This document shows positions 24,752 through 32,842 of a stretch of 64,000 nucleotides of DNA, piece by piece; the stretch's first letter is position 1; every line of letters starts with the position of its first letter. Source of the stretch: Actinomadura citrea. Its GTDB lineage: Bacteria; Actinomycetota; Actinomycetes; Streptosporangiales; Streptosporangiaceae. The notes beneath the pieces were generated by a model. The model searched no databases. It worked only from the letters and a program-made list of their open reading frames with translations, and was not told where the DNA came from. The stretch spans positions 6,448,001-6,512,000 of the forward strand of contig NZ_JACCBT010000001.1 of NCBI RefSeq assembly GCF_013409045.1, written 5' to 3'. A program made the position numbers and the translations under genes.

Positions 24752-25356
24752 AGTTCCCTCCGGACGAAGCGGACCCGGGTCCCCGGGCGGAGCAGGGCGG
24801 GCGGATCGCGTTCGAGGTCCCACAGGACGGCCTCCGTGCGTCCGATGAGGCGCCAGCCGCCGGGGGACTCGACCGGGTAGACGCCGCTGAAGCGCCCGGC
24901 GAGACCGACCGCGCCCGCGGGGACGCGGACGCGGGGCGTCGCGCGGCGCGGGACGTCCAAACGCGGGTCACCGCCCTCCAGGTAGCCGAACCCGGGCGCG
25001 AACCCGGTGAACGCGACCCGCCACGGGGTCCCGGTGTGCGCGGCGACGACCTCGTCCGGGGCGAGCCCGGTGAGGCGGGCGACCTCGGCGAGGTCGTCGC
25101 CGTCGTAGACGACGGGGATCTCGGCCTCGCCGGCGCCTCCGTCCGCAGTGCCCGGCCGGGTGGCGCGCACCGCGGCGGCAACCGCGGCCGGGTCGGCGGA
25201 CGGGTCCAGCAGCAGGGTCAGGGTGCGGGCCGCCGGGACGAGGTCGGCGACGCCGGGCGGCGGGGACGCGGCGAGCGCCGCGTACAGGCCGAGCATCTCC
25301 GGCAGGTCCGGCAGTTCGACCAGCAGCGCCGCGTCGCCGTTCGGGAGGATCCGCAC
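24748..25356 (-). CDS. pxpB: 5-oxoprolinase subunit B-like (KipI) protein
   Basis: A 202-residue KipI/PxpB protein with MRILPNGDAALLVEL at the N-terminus and the conserved FTGFAPGFGYLEG (about 116-128) and GRFSGVYPVESPGGWRLIGR blocks. In Bacillus KipI inhibits sporulation kinase KinA; as PxpB it is an oxoprolinase subunit. GTG start. It sits 7 bases after the transporter gene and overlaps pxpC. PxpA (LamB/YcsF) is not encoded next to it. Confidence 0.87.
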   Translation of the reverse strand: MRILPNGDAALLVELPDLPEMLGLYAALAASPPPGVADLVPAARTLTLLLDPSADPAAVAAAVRATRPGTADGGAGEAEIPVVYDGDDLAEVARLTGLAPDEVVAAHTGTPWRVAFTGFAPGFGYLEGGDPRLDVPRRATPRVRVPAGAVGLAGRFSGVYPVESPGGWRLIGRTEAVLWDLERDPPALLRPGTRVRFVRREL

Positions 25357-25363
25357 CCCGCCC

Positions 25364-26593
25364 TCACTTCCAGAGGTCGTCGAGCCCGGACAGGCTGTTC
25401 CAGCCCAGGTAGAGCGACAGCAGCCAGGCCGCCACGCCGATGGCGAGGAGCCAGACCGGGTAGCGGTGGCCGCCGAGCAGGTCCCGGCGGCGGGCGGCCG
25501 CCCACAGCAGCACGGCGAGCCCGAACGGCAGGATCAGCCCGTTCAGCGCGCCCGCGAGGACGAGCAGCTTCGCCGGGGCGGTGCCGATCACGAGGTAGAT
25601 GGCGGCGGAGACGAGGATGAACGCGACGACCAGCCGGTTGCGGTGCCGCTCGACGAAGGAGGAGAACGACACGAGGAAGGACACCGAGGTGTAGGACGCG
25701 CCGATGACCGAGGTGATCGCGGCCGACCACATGATCAGGCCGAAGACGCGCAGGCCGGCCTCTCCCGCAGCGTTCTCGAAGGCCGAGGCGGGGGCGTTCT
25801 CCTTGGCGAGGGTCACCCCGCCGGCGACGACGCCGAGGACGGCGAGGAACAGCAGCACGCGCATGAGGCCGGTGACGAGGACGCCGGTGACGGCGCTGCG
25901 GTTGATCTCCTTGACGTTGTCCGGTCCGGTCACCCCGGACTCGATCATGCGGTGCGCGCCCGCGTAGGTGATGTAGCCGCCGACCGTCCCGCCGATGAGC
26001 GTGGTGATGACCAGGAAGTCGACGGTCTCCGGCGCCACGCTCTGCCGGAGCGCGTCCCCGACGGGCGGCTCGGACACGAACGCCACGTACAGGGTCAGCA
26101 GGATCATCACGGCGCCGAGCACGACGACGATCCGGTCCATGGCGACGCCGGCCCGCCGGACCAGGAAGATCGCGATGGCGGCCAGCGCGGAGAGCGTGCC
26201 GCCGATCTTGACGTCCAGGCCGAGCAGCGCGTTCAGCCCGAGCGCGGCGCCGGCGACGTTGCCGATGTTGAACACCAGCCCGCCGAACACGTCCAGCGCG
26301 GCGAGGCCGTACCCGGCGCCGGGCAGGACGCGGTTGCCGAGCTCCTGGGCGCGCATCCTCGAGACGCCGACGACGCGCCACACGTTCAACTGGATCGCGA
26401 CGTCCACCAGCACGGACACGAGGATCGCGAACGCGAACGCGGCGCCGAGCTCGGCGGTGAAGACGGTGGTCTGGGTGATGAAGCCGGGTCCGATGGCGCT
26501 GGTCGCCATCAGGAACATGGCGCCGGTGAGCGCGGCGCGACGCGAGCGGGCGGCCGGTTCCGTGGTGGTGTCGAGGGTCGCTGGGTCCGTCAT
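25364..26593 (-). CDS. NRAMP-family transporter, YcsG-like
   Basis: A 409-residue membrane protein with about eleven hydrophobic helices. The first helix TSAIGPGFITQTTVFTAELG matches the DPGN-containing first helix of NRAMP proteins but lacks the Asp-Pro-Gly-Asn metal ligands. This argues against ordinary Mn/Fe transport. Relatives in kip/pxp operons (B. subtilis YcsG) are presumed to import the pathway substrate. It is first gene of the minus-strand operon and divergent from a GntR regulator whose probable operator lies at 26635-26651. Substrate assignment is inference. Confidence 0.82.
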   Translation of the reverse strand: MTDPATLDTTTEPAARSRRAALTGAMFLMATSAIGPGFITQTTVFTAELGAAFAFAILVSVLVDVAIQLNVWRVVGVSRMRAQELGNRVLPGAGYGLAALDVFGGLVFNIGNVAGAALGLNALLGLDVKIGGTLSALAAIAIFLVRRAGVAMDRIVVVLGAVMILLTLYVAFVSEPPVGDALRQSVAPETVDFLVITTLIGGTVGGYITYAGAHRMIESGVTGPDNVKEINRSAVTGVLVTGLMRVLLFLAVLGVVAGGVTLAKENAPASAFENAAGEAGLRVFGLIMWSAAITSVIGASYTSVSFLVSFSSFVERHRNRLVVAFILVSAAIYLVIGTAPAKLLVLAGALNGLILPFGLAVLLWAAARRRDLLGGHRYPVWLLAIGVAAWLLSLYLGWNSLSGLDDLWK

Positions 26594-26634
26594 GGCGGGG
26601 CCCTTCCAGGGGGTTCGACTTTCCGCAAGCGTAG

Positions 26635-26651
26635 GGATTGTTCAACAATCC
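26635..26651. promoter_or_regulatory. Probable GntR operator between the pxp-like operon and its regulator
   Basis: GGATTGTTCAACAATCC is a perfect 17-base palindrome around a central C, in the 156-base divergent region. It lies 42 bases before the NRAMP-like gene and about 100 bases before the GntR gene. The core TTGTTCAACAA resembles FadR/VanR-type GntR operators. A second inverted repeat CATCAA-N8-TTGATG follows at 26651-26670. Confidence 0.65.
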
Positions 26652-26749
26652 ATCAAGAGACCTGTTGATGCATTCTCCCGTCCTCGGGGATAGGCTGGCC
26701 TCCCCGAACCTTCGCGCGTCCTCCCGCGCCTACCCCCGGAAGGTGGCTG

Positions 26750-27454
26750 ATGCCCGTGCCGGCGCAGGGCTCGTGGCTGGCCGGCATCGCGGCCGCCCGG
26801 CACGACCTCGACCGCACCAGCACCGCCGCGCGGATCGCCGGCCTGCTGCGCGAGCAGATCACCGACGGGCGGCTCGCCCCCGGCGAGCGCGTCCGCGAGG
26901 AGGAGCTGGGCGAGGCCCTGAAGGTCTCGCGCAACACCGTGCGCGAGGCGTTCCGGCTGCTCGCGCAGGAGCGGCTGCTCGTCCACGAGTTCAACCGGGG
27001 CGTGTTCGTGCGCCGGGTCACCGCCGACGGCCTCGCCGACCTCTACCGGGTCCGTCGGATCCTGGAGTGCGAGGGCGTACGGTGCGCGCGGGAGGCCCCC
27101 GCGGGGTCGTTCGGCCGGGTGGAGGCCGCGGTCCTGGACGGCGAGCGCGCCGCCGCCGCCGGGCGCTGGCCGGACGTCGGCACCGCCGACATACGCTTCC
27201 ACCAGGCCATCGCCGCACTGGTGGGCAGCCCGCGGGTGGACGAGATGATCCAGCACCTGCTGGCCGAGATGCGCCTGGTCTTCCACGAGATGGGCTCGCC
27301 GCGCAAGTTCCACGAGCCCTACCTGGCCCGCAACCGGCGGATCCACGACCTGATGGCGGGCGGCGACCTCGCCGGGGCGGAGCGGGAGCTGCGCTCCTAC
27401 CTCGACGACGCCGAGAAGCAGCTCACGAACGCGTATCGCGCGGAGGCCCCCTGA
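26750..27454 (+). CDS. GntR-family (FCD) transcriptional regulator
   Basis: A 234-residue GntR/FadR-type protein. The winged helix has GRLAPGERVREEELGEAL and VSRNTVREAFRLLAQERLL (residues about 43-83). The all-helical FCD effector domain includes VRRILECEGVR, FHQAIAALVGSPRVDEM and a metal-binding-type histidine pattern. ATG start with GGAAGG 6 bases upstream. It is divergent from the NRAMP/PxpBC/YcsI operon and presumably its repressor, like KipR in Bacillus, though KipR is of the IclR family. Convergent with the next GntR gene. Confidence 0.88.
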   Translation: MPVPAQGSWLAGIAAARHDLDRTSTAARIAGLLREQITDGRLAPGERVREEELGEALKVSRNTVREAFRLLAQERLLVHEFNRGVFVRRVTADGLADLYRVRRILECEGVRCAREAPAGSFGRVEAAVLDGERAAAAGRWPDVGTADIRFHQAIAALVGSPRVDEMIQHLLAEMRLVFHEMGSPRKFHEPYLARNRRIHDLMAGGDLAGAERELRSYLDDAEKQLTNAYRAEAP

Positions 27455-27464
27455 GGAGGCGGGG

Positions 27465-28091
27465 TCACGGGGCGTAGTTCATGACGTGGTCGTGCAGCAG
27501 CTGCGGCGCGGCCGGGTCGGCGCGGCGGAACGCCTCGATCAGCTCGGCGTGCTCGGCCGACTTGGAGTAGATCTCCGTGTGGTGCAGGCGCAGGGACAGT
27601 GTCGTCCACAGCTCGATGCCGAGCCCCTCCCACACCGAGACGAGCAGCCGGTTGCCGGCCGTCTCGACGATCTCGCGGTGGAAGGCGATGCTCAGCCGCA
27701 TCTGCTCGTGCAGGTCGCCTTCCCGGGCGGCCTCGCCGAGCCGGCGGTTGTGCGCCTCCAGCGCGTCCAGGCAGTCGGCGAGCCGGGGCAGCGCCAGCTC
27801 CACGGCCGTCCGCTCCAGGCCGGCGCGGACGGGGAAGATCTCGGCCAGGTCCTGCTCGGTGAAGTCGCGGACCCGGGCGCCCCGGTTCGGCAGCGTCTCG
27901 ATCAGCCGCTGCGCCTCCAGCTGGCGCAGCGCCTCCCGGACGGGCCCCTGGCTCACGCCCAGCTCGGTCGCGATGCGGCGCTCGACGATGCGCTCCCCCG
28001 GCTCCCATCGCCCGGAGCTGATGCCCTCCACGATGAACTCGCGGATCTGGTCGGCGAGCCCGGTGCGGAGCAGCTGGTCGGAGGTCTTCAC
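27465..28091 (-). CDS. GntR-family (FCD) regulator of the 2-oxoacid dehydrogenase operon
   Basis: A GntR/FCD regulator, 208 residues from the GTG at 28091 (VKTSDQLLRTGLADQIREFI). The winged helix contains GERIVERRIATELGVSQGPV and VREALRQLEAQRLIE, followed by an FCD domain with FHREIVETAGNRLL. A GTG at 28112 and an ATG at 28172 are in frame, but the latter falls inside the palindrome 28160-28173, so a shorter form is more likely. None has a strong Shine-Dalgarno. It is divergent from the E1alpha gene, so it likely autoregulates and controls the dehydrogenase genes. Confidence 0.82.
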   Translation of the reverse strand: MKTSDQLLRTGLADQIREFIVEGISSGRWEPGERIVERRIATELGVSQGPVREALRQLEAQRLIETLPNRGARVRDFTEQDLAEIFPVRAGLERTAVELALPRLADCLDALEAHNRRLGEAAREGDLHEQMRLSIAFHREIVETAGNRLLVSVWEGLGIELWTTLSLRLHHTEIYSKSAEHAELIEAFRRADPAAPQLLHDHVMNYAP

Positions 28092-28159
28092 GAAACTGGA
28101 TCGTAGCGCCACGGCCGGTAAGTGCCTCTTGACGGGTGAGCGGTTCGTGCGAGATACAA

Positions 28160-28173
28160 TATGATCGATCATA
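28160..28173. promoter_or_regulatory. Probable GntR operator upstream of the dehydrogenase operon
   Basis: TATGATCGATCATA is a perfect 14-bp palindrome in an AT-rich patch between the divergent GntR and E1alpha genes. Further ATGATC/GATCAA half-sites follow up to 28187. Position and symmetry suit a GntR dimer site. Confidence 0.65.
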
Positions 28174-28239
28174 GATCAATGATGATCGGGAGTGTCGTGG
28201 CGATCCTACGGCGCTGCCCCGGACAGAGGAAGGTCGCCG

Positions 28240-29355
28240 ATGGCTGAGACCGTTCAGGCCGCACCGGCGCGGAGCCGGCGGGCGCGCGGCGCCAAGGCTC
28301 CCGGGCCGAAGACCGACGCGGCGGCGCCGGAGGCGGCGTCCCCGGCGGCCGACGCCGGCACTCTCGTCGGCTACTACCGGCAGATGCTGCTGATCAGGCG
28401 GTTCGAGGAGCGGGCCGCCCGCGCCTACACCGAGGCCAAGATCGGCGGCTACTGCCACCTGAACCTCGGCGAGGAGGCCACGGTCGTCGGGCTGATGGCC
28501 GCGCTGCGCCCCACCGACTACCTGTTCACCAACTACCGCGAGCACGGCTACGCCCTCGCCAAGGGCATCGGCGCGGAGCGCGTCATGGCCGAGTTGTACG
28601 GGCGGTCCACGGGCGTGTCCAAGGGCTGGGGCGGGTCGATGCACCTGTTCGACGCCGAGGCCCGGCTGCTCGGCGGGTACGGGATCGTCGGCGGGCAGGT
28701 GCCCCTCGCGGCCGGCGCGGCGCTCGCCGTCTCCTACAAGGGCGGCGACGAGGTCGTCATGTGCCAGATGGGCGACGGGACGACCGCGATCGGAGCGTTC
28801 CACGAGTCGCTGAACATCGCCGCCCTCTGGAACCTCCCGGTCGTCTTCGTCGTGATCAACAACGGTCTCGGCATGGGCACCACCGTGGAGAACTCCGCGG
28901 CCGAGCCGGAGCTGTACCGGCGCGGCGCCGCGTACCGGACGGAGAGCCTGCGGGTGGACGGCACCGACGTGCTCGCGGTGCGCGACGCCGCGCGTACCGC
29001 CGTCGAGCGCGCCCGCGCCGAGAGCAGGCCGTACCTGCTGGAGACCGTCAGCCCCCGGCTGAAGGGCCACTCGGTCGTCGACCCCGCCCGCTACCGGTCC
29101 AAGGAGGAGAAGGAGGCCCTGAAGGCCGCCGACCCCCTCGCCCGGATGGCGCTGGACCTGGAGGACGCCGGGATCCTGTCCGCCGACGACCGCGACCGGC
29201 TGGACGCCGAGGTGACGGCGGAGATCGATGCCGCCGCCGCGTTCGCCGACGACAGCCCCGCGCCCGACGTGTCCACGCTGTTCGACTACACCTACGCCAC
29301 CCCGGTCCCGGGCGAGCTGCGCCGGCTCCCCGCCGACCCCGTATTCGGTTCCTGA
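28240..29355 (+). CDS. pdhA: Pyruvate/acetoin-type dehydrogenase E1 component, alpha subunit
   Basis: A 371-residue thiamine diphosphate E1alpha subunit. The ThDP/Mg motif runs from GDGTT to VVINN (about 178-208). The substrate-loop sequence RLKGHSVVDPARYRS (about 272-286) matches the RGHS region of E1alpha. The ATG at 28240 has AGAGGAAGG 6 bases upstream; an earlier GTG at 28192 lacks one. An Ala/Pro/Lys-rich N-terminal leader of about 40 residues precedes the fold. With E1beta and E2 downstream it decarboxylates a 2-oxoacid or acetoin. Since most actinobacteria use homodimeric AceE for pyruvate, acetoin or another oxoacid is a real alternative. Confidence 0.85.
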   Translation: MAETVQAAPARSRRARGAKAPGPKTDAAAPEAASPAADAGTLVGYYRQMLLIRRFEERAARAYTEAKIGGYCHLNLGEEATVVGLMAALRPTDYLFTNYREHGYALAKGIGAERVMAELYGRSTGVSKGWGGSMHLFDAEARLLGGYGIVGGQVPLAAGAALAVSYKGGDEVVMCQMGDGTTAIGAFHESLNIAALWNLPVVFVVINNGLGMGTTVENSAAEPELYRRGAAYRTESLRVDGTDVLAVRDAARTAVERARAESRPYLLETVSPRLKGHSVVDPARYRSKEEKEALKAADPLARMALDLEDAGILSADDRDRLDAEVTAEIDAAAAFADDSPAPDVSTLFDYTYATPVPGELRRLPADPVFGS

Positions 29356-29364
29356 GAGGCACCC

Positions 29365-30414
29365 ATGGCAACCGTGACCTACCGCCAGGCCCTCCGGGAC
29401 ACGCTCCGCGCCGAGATGCTCCGCGACGAGAACGTCTTCCTGATGGGCGAGGAGATCGGGCTCTTCGAGGGCTCCTACAAGATCACCGAGGGGCTGCTGA
29501 AGGAGTTCGGGCCGCGCCGCGTACGCGACACCCCGATCGCCGAGGAGGGCTTCGTCGGCGCCGCGATCGGTGCCGCGATGCTCGGCCTGCGCCCCGTCGT
29601 GGAGATCATGACGATCAACTTCTCGCTGCTGGCGCTGGACCAGATCGTCAACCACGCCGCGAAGATCTACGGCATGTTCGGCGGGCAGGCCAGCGTGCCG
29701 ATGGTGATCCGCACGCCGGGCGGCGGCGGCCAGCAGCTCGGCGCCACCCACTCGCAGAACGTCGAGCTGTTCTACTCGTTCATCCCCGGCCTGAAGGTGC
29801 TCGCGCCGAGCACGCCCGCCGAGGCGTCGGCGATGCTGAAGGCCGCGATCCGCGACGACGACCCGGTGCTGTTCCTGGAGAACCTCGCCCTCTACAACAC
29901 CAAGGGCGAACTGCCCGCCGCGGTCGAGGACGTCGAGCCCGCCGAGATCGGCCGCGCCGCCGTGACCCGTCCGGGCACCGACATCACGATCATCGGCTAC
30001 TCCCGGATGGCCCGCGTCGCCTCGGAGGTGGCCGAGACCCTCGCCGCGGAGGGCGTCTCCGCCGAGGTCGTGGACCTGCGCAGCCTGCGCCCGCTCGACC
30101 GGCAGACCGTCGTCGACTCCGTCCGCCGGACCGGCTGCGCCGTCGTGGCCGAGGACGACTGGCTGACCTACGGCATCGGCGCCGAGATCGCCGCGACGAT
30201 CCAGGAGGGGGCGTTCGACTGGCTGGACGCCCCGGTCCGGCGCGTCGCGATGGCCGAGGTGCCGCTCCCCTACGCCAAGTCCCTGGAGACGGCGGCGCTG
30301 CCGTCCGCCGAGTCCCTGCTGACCGCCGTGCGCGCCACGCTCCGCGCGACCGGCCGCATCACGCCGGGGACGGACGCCACGTCCCCGCGACCCGCTCTGG
30401 AGCCCGTGCGATGA
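29365..30414 (+). CDS. pdhB: Pyruvate/acetoin-type dehydrogenase E1 component, beta subunit
   Basis: A 349-residue E1beta subunit: TYRQALRDTLRAEMLRDENV at the N-terminus, GEEIGLFEGSYKITEGL, RVRDTPIAEEGFVGAAIGAA, and the transketolase C-domain starting near TIIGYSRMARVASEV. It forms the alpha2beta2 heterotetramer with the preceding gene (9-base gap). The final 30 residues are a Pro/Thr-rich extension. Its stop overlaps the E2 start (ATGA). Confidence 0.88.
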   Translation: MATVTYRQALRDTLRAEMLRDENVFLMGEEIGLFEGSYKITEGLLKEFGPRRVRDTPIAEEGFVGAAIGAAMLGLRPVVEIMTINFSLLALDQIVNHAAKIYGMFGGQASVPMVIRTPGGGGQQLGATHSQNVELFYSFIPGLKVLAPSTPAEASAMLKAAIRDDDPVLFLENLALYNTKGELPAAVEDVEPAEIGRAAVTRPGTDITIIGYSRMARVASEVAETLAAEGVSAEVVDLRSLRPLDRQTVVDSVRRTGCAVVAEDDWLTYGIGAEIAATIQEGAFDWLDAPVRRVAMAEVPLPYAKSLETAALPSAESLLTAVRATLRATGRITPGTDATSPRPALEPVR

Positions 30415-31727
30415 CCGAGATCCTCATGCCCCGCCTCTCCGACACGATGGAGGAGGGCGTCATCAGCTCCTGGCAGAAGCAGCCGGGAGACGAGGTCGCG
30501 GTCGGCGACGTCATCGTCGACATCGAGACCGACAAGGCGGTCATGGAGTACGAGGCCTACGAGGCCGGCGTGCTGGAGAAGATCCTCGTCGCCGAGGGCG
30601 AGACCGCCGCGATCGGCGCCCCGATCGCGGTGATCGCCCCCGCCGGCGGCGCCCGTCCCGAGCCCGCGCCCGCCGCCGAGGCGCGGCCCGCGGCCGAGCC
30701 GGAGCAGGCGCCCGCCGCCAAGGCCTCGCCCGAGCCCGAGGCCGCGCCCGAGGCGGCGCCGGTCGCCACGGCCGCCCCGCGGGCCGCGGGACGCCCGACC
30801 GCCTCCCGCCCGCCGTCGTCGCCGCTGGCGCGCCGGCTGGCCCGCGACCACGGCATCGACCTGGCCGCCCTCACCGGCTCCGGCCCGGGCGGGCGCATCG
30901 TCCGCGCCGACATCGAGGCCGCCGTGCGCGCCGCCGGCCCGGCGACGCCCGCCCCGGCCGCCGCCGAGGCCGCCACCGCTCGCGCCGCCGTCAACGGGGC
31001 CTCCGCACCGTCGGCGCCCGCCGTCCAGGCCCGGGCCGACGACCCGGACGTGGAGGCCGTCCCGCTCAACCGCTTCCGCAAGGTCGCGGCCAGGCGGCTG
31101 ACCGAGAGCAAGCGCGAGGCACCGCACTTCTACCTGAACCGCGAGGTGGACGCGGGCGCCCTGCTGGCGTTCCGCGCGACGCTCAACGAGGCCCTCGCCC
31201 CGGCGAAGGTCAGCGTGAACGACCTGGTCGTGAAGGCGGTGGCGACGGCGCTGCGCGAGCACCCGGCGGTGAACGTCTCCTACACCGAGGAGAACCTGCT
31301 CTTCCACAAGCGGGTGCACGTCGGCGTGGCGGTGGCGGTCGAGGACGGCCTCGTCGTCCCGGTCGTCCGCGACGCCGACCGCATGAGCGTCTCGCAGATC
31401 GGCCGGGAGACCCGCGAGCTCGCCGCCAAGGCCCGCGACGGCAAGCTGTCCGCCCGGGAGATGAGCGGCGGCACGTTCAGCGTCAGCAACCTCGGCATGT
31501 TCGGCGTGGACTCGTTCTCCGCGGTGATCAACCCGCCGGAGGCCGCCATCCTCGCCGTGGGCGCCGTCCGCGAGGAACCCGTCGTCCGCGACGGCCAGGT
31601 CGTCCCCGGCAAGCGCATGACGGTCACCCTCTCGGTCGACCACCGCGCCACCGACGGCGCGACGGCCGCGAAGTTCCTGGCCCGCCTCGCCGAGCTGCTG
31701 CAGAACCCGCTGCTCATCGTCGCGTAG
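30411..31727 (+). CDS. pdhC: Dihydrolipoamide acyltransferase (E2)
   Basis: A 438-residue E2. One lipoyl domain has Lys42 in ETDKAVME, then a long Ala/Pro/Glu linker, a peripheral subunit-binding domain (SPLARRLARDHGIDLAALTG, about 143-162), a second linker and the acyltransferase domain. The catalytic His411 and Asp415 are in DHRATDG. It transfers the acyl group from E1 to CoA. No E3 (lipoamide dehydrogenase) is next to it, so E3 must be shared. Start ATG overlaps the E1beta stop. The operon ends at a strong palindromic terminator. Confidence 0.9.
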   Translation: MTEILMPRLSDTMEEGVISSWQKQPGDEVAVGDVIVDIETDKAVMEYEAYEAGVLEKILVAEGETAAIGAPIAVIAPAGGARPEPAPAAEARPAAEPEQAPAAKASPEPEAAPEAAPVATAAPRAAGRPTASRPPSSPLARRLARDHGIDLAALTGSGPGGRIVRADIEAAVRAAGPATPAPAAAEAATARAAVNGASAPSAPAVQARADDPDVEAVPLNRFRKVAARRLTESKREAPHFYLNREVDAGALLAFRATLNEALAPAKVSVNDLVVKAVATALREHPAVNVSYTEENLLFHKRVHVGVAVAVEDGLVVPVVRDADRMSVSQIGRETRELAAKARDGKLSAREMSGGTFSVSNLGMFGVDSFSAVINPPEAAILAVGAVREEPVVRDGQVVPGKRMTVTLSVDHRATDGATAAKFLARLAELLQNPLLIVA

Positions 31728-31746
31728 CCCCGCACGGAACCCCCGC

Positions 31747-31800
31747 ACGGAACGCGGAAGGGCCCTCGCCGCCGGCGGCGAGGGCCCTTCCGCGTTCCGT
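31747..31800. terminator. 54-bp perfect palindrome, bidirectional terminator
   Basis: Bases 31747-31773 (ACGGAACGCGGAAGGGCCCT...) are exactly complementary to 31774-31800, giving 27-bp arms with no spacer. It lies 19 bases after the E2 stop and 7 bases after the stop of the convergent SDR gene. A hairpin this long can stop transcription from both sides even without a T-run. Confidence 0.85.
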
Positions 31801-31807
31801 CAGGGGT

Positions 31808-32593
31808 TCAGAGCATGACGCGGCCGCCGGTGACGTCGAGGGTGAGGCCCGTCAGCCAGGTGGACTGGGACGAGGCCAGGAAGAGCGCGGCGGCCGCCAC
31901 GTCGCCCGGTTCGCCGAGACGGGCGAGCGGGTGGGAGGCGGCCACGGCGTCCTGGGTCTCCGGCGGCATGAACCGGGCGGTGCGCTCGGTGCGGATCGTG
32001 CCGGGGGCGACGCAGTTGACGCGGACCCCGTCCTGTCCGGCCTCGGCGGCGGCGTGGCGGGTGAGGGCCTGGACGCCCGCCTTGGCGGCCTCGTAGGCGA
32101 CGGGGGCGCCCCACGGGTTGCCCAGTTCCCGGCCGCCGCCCCCCGGCAGGTTCGTCGGCAGGCGCCCGGCCGACGACGACATCGTGATGATCGATCCGGC
32201 CTTCCGCTCCTGCATGCCGGGCAGGAACGCCTTCAGGGTGAGGAAGGTCGCGGTGAGGTTGCCGTCGAGGACCGACCGCCACTCCTGCTCGGTCATGGCC
32301 GCGGTCGGGCCGGGCCGCGCGATCCCGCCGCCGGCGAAGGCGCACAGGACGCTGGCCGGGCCGAGCTCGTCCTCGATCCGCAGGCGCGCGGACTCGACGG
32401 CGGCCAGGTCGGTGACGTCGGCCGCGACGCCGATCCCGCCGGTCTCCCCGGCCACCTGGTCGAGCGCCGCCCGGTCGCGTCCGATGACGGCGACCCTGGC
32501 GCCCTCGGCGGCGAACGCGCGTGCCGTGGCGGCGCCGATGCCGCGCGAGCCGCCGGTGATGACCGCGACCATGCCGTTGAGCTCGGAATACAT
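31808..32593 (-). CDS. Short-chain dehydrogenase/reductase
   Basis: A 261-residue SDR: TGGSRGIG cofactor motif (about 14-21), FAGGG in place of NNAGG, serine in SMSSS-like MSSSAGRLP, YEAAK catalytic pair, and a C-terminal LTGLTLDVTGGRVM as in FabG-like enzymes. The ATG at 32593 follows AGGAGG by 7 bases; a longer reading begins upstream in the operator region and is not preferred. A TetR-type palindrome lies about 37 bases upstream. Probably a monocistronic, repressor-controlled oxidoreductase; substrate unknown. Confidence 0.86.
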   Translation of the reverse strand: MYSELNGMVAVITGGSRGIGAATARAFAAEGARVAVIGRDRAALDQVAGETGGIGVAADVTDLAAVESARLRIEDELGPASVLCAFAGGGIARPGPTAAMTEQEWRSVLDGNLTATFLTLKAFLPGMQERKAGSIITMSSSAGRLPTNLPGGGGRELGNPWGAPVAYEAAKAGVQALTRHAAAEAGQDGVRVNCVAPGTIRTERTARFMPPETQDAVAASHPLARLGEPGDVAAAALFLASSQSTWLTGLTLDVTGGRVML

Positions 32594-32629
32594 CAATGCC
32601 TCCTGGTCAGGTGCCTGCCTTCCTGATTC

Positions 32630-32647
32630 TGAGTGAGCGCTCACTCA
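32630..32647. promoter_or_regulatory. TetR-type operator before the SDR gene
   Basis: TGAGTGAGCGCTCACTCA is a perfect 18-bp palindrome. The TGAGTGA...TCACTCA form is a frequent operator of TetR-family regulators of acyl/fatty-acid and SDR genes. No TetR gene is adjacent; the nearest is at 61879. Confidence 0.7.
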
Positions 32648-32842
32648 TTGTCAAGCGGGAGCGGCGCGGTGGTGGCCGTATCCGGCCACCGGCCGGGTTC
32701 GACCAATCAGATCCGGCGGGGGCCGCGAAGTATCCGCGGGCATGGCGAAGAGACCGGTCGATCCGGCGTCGCGGCAACGTAGCCCAGCGCCACGGAACGG
32801 CGCCGCCGCGGCGAGCACCCGGAGACCGGCGAGGGTTCCACG

